From the NCBI GenBank assembly GCA_947478965.1, contig CANJXW010000010.1, positions 1-10,055 on the forward strand: a stretch of 10,055 nucleotides of DNA, read 5' to 3'. Source of the DNA: Candidatus Nanopelagicaceae bacterium (lineage in GTDB: Bacteria > Actinomycetota > Actinomycetes > Nanopelagicales > Nanopelagicaceae). The position numbers and the translations under genes are program-made. A model generated the notes under the pieces. It searched no databases, was not told the DNA's origin, and worked only from the letters and a program-made list of their open reading frames with translations. Positions 6,678 through 10,055 of this stretch are shown here, in pieces. The first letter of the stretch is position 1. Each line of letters starts with the position of its first letter.

Positions 6678-7759
6678 AGATTATCGAAGACCTTAAGCGA
6701 GCCACCATAGCAAGCCACCCATGTTCGATCTGTCGGCTCATCATAGGTAACTCCGATTGGCTGGCTACAAACCTTGATCGACTGAACCACCTTCATATCT
6801 GATGTTCTAACCTTCGACACTGTCCCGCTAAAGAAATTAACCACAAAGAGCGCCGTACCATCTGTTGAAATAGCAAGGCTGCGGGCAGCTTTACCGGTTG
6901 AAACGCTCTTGATCGCCTTGTTCTTCTCAAGGTTCCAAGCAATAACTTTGCCTGACAAATTAAGCGTTGCGTAAAGCTTTGTCCCATCGGGGGAGAGCGC
7001 GATAGCTCGGGGGTTGGATCCAACAGGAAGGTATGTCACAGAAAAGTCGCTGAGGTTGATCTTATGGATTCGGTTACCACCCATTTCAGCGACATAGGCG
7101 AAAGCGCTATCGGTTGATACCGCTATTCCGCGTGGATATCTGCCGATTTTAATCGTTTTAATAACCTTTTGGTCTTCAACGGAAATAATCGTAAGGGTAT
7201 ATGAACACCAGTTAGTTACAAGAATATATTTGTTATCGGGAGTTACCTTGACTACTTTCGGAACGGAACCCACTCGGTACATTGCATCAATCTTGTATGA
7301 CTCTAAGTTAACTCGAGAGAGAAAGCTTGTGTCATATCCAGAAGCAGGAGAACAGGTGTCATGTCCTTCTTTTGTAAAACCTTTTCCATACATCGCATAA
7401 TTAGTGAAATATAGATATTTTCCATCGGGCGAAAAAGATCCTTCAACTGGTGCGCCGCGATAGCTACCGCTGTACTGCTTGAATCCAAAATCCGATAACT
7501 TCACGCTATCTGAAACGGTATGAGTTAACTCTGCGGAATTTGCATCATAAATTGTGACGCTATGGCGATACATCATGTTGTGAGCGCTAATGAGGCCAGT
7601 ACCGGATGAAAGAACTGATTTAGGACTGATAGCGCCATTGACTGTATGAAGAAGAACCATCTTCGTCGATGATGAAGGCTCGATAGCTTGAGCCCCTAAA
7701 TGTGGAGTGGCAATGATGAAGGCAAGAAGAGAGCCTAAGAGAATTTTGATCAATCGCAT
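6674..7759 (-). CDS. Secreted YncE-like beta-propeller protein
   Basis: This 361-residue exported protein has a signal peptide at about 1-25 (ending GAQA). The rest consists of repeats of roughly 42 residues resembling YVTN/YncE propeller blades: SPDGKYLYFTN (110-120), TPDNKYILVTN (173-183), STDSAFAYVAE (215-225), SPDGTKLYATL (256-266) and STDGTALFVVN (298-308), with alternating G(R/S)xPRxIA turns. Four Cys (136, 185, 331, 350) could form disulfides outside the cell. Such propellers usually bind proteins, DNA or cell-wall ligands; no catalytic site is recognised. ATG 7759 is the only start that gives a full signal peptide. It has no Shine-Dalgarno, sits inside a 13-bp inverted repeat, and has TAGCCT 6 nt upstream. 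It lies 35 bp after the acidic-tail gene, which may be co-transcribed. Confidence 0.87.
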   Translation of the reverse strand: MRLIKILLGSLLAFIIATPHLGAQAIEPSSSTKMVLLHTVNGAISPKSVLSSGTGLISAHNMMYRHSVTIYDANSAELTHTVSDSVKLSDFGFKQYSGSYRGAPVEGSFSPDGKYLYFTNYAMYGKGFTKEGHDTCSPASGYDTSFLSRVNLESYKIDAMYRVGSVPKVVKVTPDNKYILVTNWCSYTLTIISVEDQKVIKTIKIGRYPRGIAVSTDSAFAYVAEMGGNRIHKINLSDFSVTYLPVGSNPRAIALSPDGTKLYATLNLSGKVIAWNLEKNKAIKSVSTGKAARSLAISTDGTALFVVNFFSGTVSKVRTSDMKVVQSIKVCSQPIGVTYDEPTDRTWVACYGGSLKVFDNL

Positions 7760-7770
7760 TCTCTTAGGCT
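7732..7770 (-). promoter_or_regulatory. Perfect 13-bp inverted repeat across the beta-propeller start codon
   Basis: On the minus strand AGCCTAAGAGAAT (7770-7758) and ATTCTCTTAGGCT (7744-7732) are exact reverse complements separated by 13 nt. The ATG at 7759-7757 lies at the end of the 5' arm, with A and U paired and G in the loop. In a read-through transcript this hairpin would bury the start codon. The 3' arm encodes about residues 6-10. The loop holds a TTGATCAA palindrome. No U-run follows, so a standard terminator is unlikely. A protein operator is the alternative. Confidence 0.7.
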
Positions 7771-7775
7771 ACTCA
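7762..7775 (-). promoter_or_regulatory. Candidate leaderless promoter element of the beta-propeller gene
   Basis: TGAGTAGCCTAAGA on the minus strand contains TAGCCT (7771-7766), a TAnnnT-type -10 ending 6 nt before the ATG. It matches the 14-mer upstream of ctaB at 12 of 14 positions. If used, transcription would begin at the start codon and the mRNA would lack the 5' arm of the inverted repeat. No clear -35 is visible. Confidence 0.4.
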
Positions 7776-7794
7776 TACTTTAAATATTTATTTA

Positions 7795-8238
7795 CTAGTC
7801 GTCATCCTCTTCGTCGTCATCATGGCCTCCGCCATGTCTGTCGTCGCCTTCATCTTCATCATCTCCGCCGCCACGAGTTGGCATTGTTGCGATACTTGGA
7901 GCTGATGATGGAGCGCCTGGATTGGCTACAGGTTTGCTTGTTGCCTGCTGCATAAGCTTTGTTGGAGCTTGTGAAGAAATCCTCATAGTTTTGCCAGAGG
8001 TATCAGTCACAGCGCCTTGACTCTGTTGAGCTTCTGGAGCAGGTGAGGTGTTACTTGCAATCACCGCAGTCTCAGAGGCAAAAGCTGGTTGGCTATCTTG
8101 GCTTTGGGCAACAACTGCCCCTACGCCGACGACAAGGAGGGATGAGAGAAGCACGAGAACCGGCAACTTACGAGTCGCTCTGATATCTCGTCCTGGACCA
8201 TCGTTCTCTGCTATTTGGAACCATTGTGGTTTTTCCAT
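7795..8238 (-). CDS. Membrane-anchored protein with Asp/Glu-rich, His-containing tail
   Basis: I do not recognise this 147-residue protein. A 24-residue N-terminus ending in basic residues (RATRK) precedes one hydrophobic helix (about 25-45), suggesting a signal anchor with the rest outside. Residues 46-120 are low-complexity, rich in Ser, Ala, Pro, Gln and Thr, like a flexible linker. The last 22 residues (126-147) contain 15 Asp/Glu and two His in RHGGGH, which suggests binding of Ca2+ or another divalent cation, or of a basic partner. The ATG has AGGA 9 nt upstream. The beta-propeller gene follows 35 bp later on the same strand, and ctaB is divergent across 99 bp. The tail is encoded by a GAY/GAR-rich stretch prone to length change. 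Existence as a gene is likely; function is unknown. Confidence 0.75.
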   Translation of the reverse strand: MEKPQWFQIAENDGPGRDIRATRKLPVLVLLSSLLVVGVGAVVAQSQDSQPAFASETAVIASNTSPAPEAQQSQGAVTDTSGKTMRISSQAPTKLMQQATSKPVANPGAPSSAPSIATMPTRGGGDDEDEGDDRHGGGHDDDEEDDD

Positions 8239-8255
8239 TGTGGTTATTCCTTTCC

Positions 8256-8284
8256 CTTGCCGTTAGTACAGAAAATAGGGCAAG
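8256..8284. repeat. Dyad CTTGCC-N17-GGCAAG between divergent genes
   Basis: Six-base arms at 8256-8261 and 8279-8284 are exact reverse complements. On the minus strand a TATTTT (possible -10 for the acidic-tail gene) lies between them. It could be an operator or a 5'-UTR stem, but six-base arms are common by chance. Confidence 0.25.
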
Positions 8285-8321
8285 AACCTGTGAGCACTCT
8301 GGGAAACCCGCTTGGTAATGC

Positions 8322-8335
8322 TGAGTAATCTAAGA
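8322..8335 (+). promoter_or_regulatory. Candidate leaderless promoter element of ctaB
   Basis: TGAGTAATCTAAGA contains TAATCT (8326-8331), which ends 6 nt before the GTG start of ctaB. There is no Shine-Dalgarno, so translation of a leaderless mRNA is likely. The same 14-mer, with two changes, precedes the beta-propeller gene. No convincing -35 is seen. Confidence 0.45.
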
Positions 8336-8337
8336 CC

Positions 8338-9234
8338 GTGAACACCGAGCCAAGCGCAAAACGCCCCCTTAAGTGGCGGGCTTACCTCGATCTGATGAAA
8401 CTACGGGTCGTAGAGCTCCTTTTGGTCTCAACTCTTCCGGCGATGATCTTGGCGCAACAAGGTTTGCCATCGCTAGGTCTCACTGTTGCAACACTTATCG
8501 CTGGAACTCTCGCTGCCGGAAGTGCAAATGCATTTAATATGGTGATTGAAGCCGATAGCGATAAATTAATGAAGCGCACTTCACAGAGACCACTTGTTCT
8601 CGGAATCGTTACAAAAACACAAGCGACAATATTTGCATCAGCAATCGGTATTTTATCGTTAGTTATTTTTCAAATCTTCACACAAACTCTTGCAACAGTA
8701 CTTGCAGCAATCGCAATAGCGTTTTACGTACTCGTTTACACAATTGCTCTTAAGCGACGTACTGCGCAGAATATTGTGTGGGGTGGAGCTGCTGGATGCA
8801 TGCCCGTCCTCATTGGTTGGGCTGCAGTAACAAACTCACTTTCAGCTGTTGCGTGGGCATTCTTCTTAGTTATCTTCTTTTGGACGCCGCCACATTTCTG
8901 GGCACTTGCAATTAAATATAAAGATGAATACGCAGCTGCAAGTATTCCAATGCTTCCCGTTGTCGCGACTCGATCACATCTGTTGCGCCAGATGTGGATA
9001 TATACCATCGCGATGATTGCTTCATCTGTCGCACTCTTTTACTTAGCTGAACTTCAATGGTGGGCTAGTGCGATCAACCTTTTGCTTGGATTTGTTTTTG
9101 CCTTCCAACTTTTGGCGCTCAAGGAAGATTCAGAGAATTACGACAAAGTCGCAGGAAAGATTTTTCAGTGGTCTATTACTTATTTAAGTCTTTTATCTGT
9201 CTTGCTCGTAACCGCTCAGCTCTTAAAAGCTTGA
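8338..9234 (+). CDS. ctaB: Heme O synthase (protoheme IX farnesyltransferase)
   Basis: This UbiA-superfamily membrane enzyme transfers a farnesyl group to heme B to make heme O, the precursor of heme A for the cytochrome c oxidase. It has 298 residues, the usual length, with about eight or nine helices. The first Asp-rich motif is NMVIEADSDKLMKRTSQRP (67-85), in which the first acidic residue is Glu instead of Asp. The second is YKDEYAAASIPMLP (194-207). TPPHFWALAIKYK (183-195) is also typical. The start is GTG at 8338: the family's WRAYLxLxK segment lies at 13-21, so the next ATG would be too late. There is no Shine-Dalgarno. It lies about 7 kb from ctaD/ctaE in this window. The 3' end overlaps metZ by 19 bp. 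Confidence 0.96.
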   Translation: MNTEPSAKRPLKWRAYLDLMKLRVVELLLVSTLPAMILAQQGLPSLGLTVATLIAGTLAAGSANAFNMVIEADSDKLMKRTSQRPLVLGIVTKTQATIFASAIGILSLVIFQIFTQTLATVLAAIAIAFYVLVYTIALKRRTAQNIVWGGAAGCMPVLIGWAAVTNSLSAVAWAFFLVIFFWTPPHFWALAIKYKDEYAAASIPMLPVVATRSHLLRQMWIYTIAMIASSVALFYLAELQWWASAINLLLGFVFAFQLLALKEDSENYDKVAGKIFQWSITYLSLLSVLLVTAQLLKA

Positions 9235-9235
9235 G
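9215..9235. terminator. Weak stem-loop within the ctaB/metZ overlap
   Basis: CTCAGCT (9215-9221) and AGCTTGAG (9228-9235) pair as a 7-bp stem with one bulged T and a 6-nt loop, across both stop codons. On the plus strand TTAAATCTTT follows, a poor U-tract. It could be a weak bidirectional terminator; the signal is marginal. Confidence 0.25.
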
Positions 9236-10055
9236 TTAAATCTTTGAGCAAGTCATCGCTATGTTCGAGACCAACCGAAAGTCTTAAGACAGAAGGCGTA
9301 ATACCCATCTCAGCTTGAATACCTGCGGCAAGGCGACGATGAGTTGTCGATGATGGATGGGTAATAAGAGATTTACTATCACCCAAATTATTTGAAATAT
9401 CAATGATTCGTAGCGCATCCATAAAGGCAAAGGCATCGCTCTGAGAACCAGCAAATTCGAGGCCTACCGTCGTTCCGCCACCAGACATTTGCTTCTGTGC
9501 GATCGCGAAATCTGGATGAGATGGAAGACCTGGATATCGCACGCTCATGATCTCGGCCCGAGTCTCCAAGAATTCTGCAATTTTTTGCGCATTCTCACTC
9601 ATGCGACGAACACGCATTTCCATAGTTTCAAGTGATTTAACAAGTACCCATGCATTAAATGGACTGAGCGATGGACCAGTGTGACGATTAAATGGAATCA
9701 AGTGTTCATGAATATAGGAGAACGATCCAAGAACTGCGCCGGCAAGAACGCGTCCTTGTCCATCAATATGTTTTGTTGCTGAGTACATAACAACATCGGC
9801 ACCGAGCTCAAGTGGTTTCTGCAGAACAGGTGATGCCATGACATTGTCAACAATTACTGTTGCTCCAACTTTATGTGCCAAATCGCTCACCATTTTAATA
9901 TCCACGATATCCATCAACGGATTACTTGGAGTCTCAATAAAGACGACCTTGGTAGGAACACTCAAAGCACTCTCCCAAGCAGCTTTATCATTTCCTTTAA
10001 CGAGGTCGATCGTCACGCCCCACTTGGGCAAAATTTCGGTAAGGACGACGTAACA
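9216..10055 (-). CDS. metZ: O-succinylhomoserine sulfhydrylase, C-terminal part (5' end outside window)
   Basis: This PLP enzyme of the Cys/Met metabolism family makes homocysteine directly from an acylated homoserine and sulfide, for methionine synthesis. About 279 residues are visible; the frame is open to 10055 and the N-terminal part lies outside. Seen are ETPSNPLMDIVDI, the PLP-pyridine Asp in VDNVMASP, the Schiff-base lysine in SATKHIDGQGRVLAG (codon 9773-9771), and the C-terminal STTHRRLA...LRLSVGLEHSDDLL. The DGQGR after the lysine marks MetZ-type enzymes; cystathionine gamma-synthases usually have a NGHSD-like motif. The TTG at 10031 is internal, since family text (YVVLTEILPKWGV) continues above it. 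Use of O-acetyl- versus O-succinylhomoserine is not settled by motifs. The stop lies inside ctaB, overlapping by 19 bp. Confidence 0.93.
   Translation of the reverse strand, partial: CYVVLTEILPKWGVTIDLVKGNDKAAWESALSVPTKVVFIETPSNPLMDIVDIKMVSDLAHKVGATVIVDNVMASPVLQKPLELGADVVMYSATKHIDGQGRVLAGAVLGSFSYIHEHLIPFNRHTGPSLSPFNAWVLVKSLETMEMRVRRMSENAQKIAEFLETRAEIMSVRYPGLPSHPDFAIAQKQMSGGGTTVGLEFAGSQSDAFAFMDALRIIDISNNLGDSKSLITHPSSTTHRRLAAGIQAEMGITPSVLRLSVGLEHSDDLLKDLTQAFKS

Noticed and set aside
7821..7836. CATGGC-CTCC-GCCATG hairpin in the acidic-tail gene
   Set aside because: It is explained by the codons for HGGGH, has only 6-bp arms, lies before the stop codon and has no U-tract, so I do not call it a terminator.

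Overview
The window is a compact, fully coding stretch of bacterial chromosome, most likely from a streamlined actinobacterium. Freshwater Nanopelagicales (acI-like) would fit, but this is inferred from gene style, not from a marker gene. The supports are a TrmH-family methyltransferase of a type I associate with actinobacteria, a nickel/cobalt transporter preceded by a near-consensus actinobacterial Nur box, several starts that look leaderless (a TAnnnT box 6 nt before the start codon), moderate base composition, and almost no intergenic space. I see no rRNA, tRNA, insertion sequence, CRISPR array or phage gene.

Layout. Positions 1-2087 (+) hold the 3' end of ctaD (cytochrome c oxidase subunit I), ctaE (subunit III) and an EamA/DMT transporter, joined by 1-bp and 26-bp overlaps. 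Positions 2074-3261 (-) hold a NiCoT nickel/cobalt permease. Its promoter region (3262-3440) carries a perfect 17-bp palindrome matching the Nur operator. Positions 3441-4394 (+) encode a TPR protein. Positions 4391-5041 (-) encode a TrmH/SpoU RNA methyltransferase. Positions 5101-6677 (+) encode a four-helix membrane protein and a compact PBP4-type D-Ala-D-Ala carboxypeptidase. Positions 6674-8238 (-) encode a membrane-anchored protein with an extreme Asp/Glu tail, followed by a secreted YncE-like beta-propeller. Positions 8338-9234 (+) are ctaB (heme O synthase). Positions 9216-10055 (-) are the 3' part of metZ (O-succinylhomoserine sulfhydrylase), which runs off the window.

How the genes fit together. 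CtaD, CtaE and CtaB belong to the aerobic terminal oxidase, with CtaB supplying the heme O precursor of heme A. The other genes are housekeeping or envelope functions: nickel uptake, RNA modification, peptidoglycan trimming and methionine synthesis. All four convergent gene pairs overlap at their 3' ends, so classical intergenic terminators have no room.

Most worth a second look: (1) a perfect 13-bp inverted repeat spanning the start codon of the beta-propeller gene, overlapping a possible leaderless promoter; (2) the Nur box with a promoter placed for repression; (3) a near-identical 14-mer directly upstream of two separate genes; (4) a PBP4 apparently missing about 100 residues of its inserted domains; (5) an oxidase subunit I that lacks the usual Mg-ligand Asp. 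I found no clear new multi-gene system. The nearest candidate is the acidic-tail protein plus beta-propeller pair.
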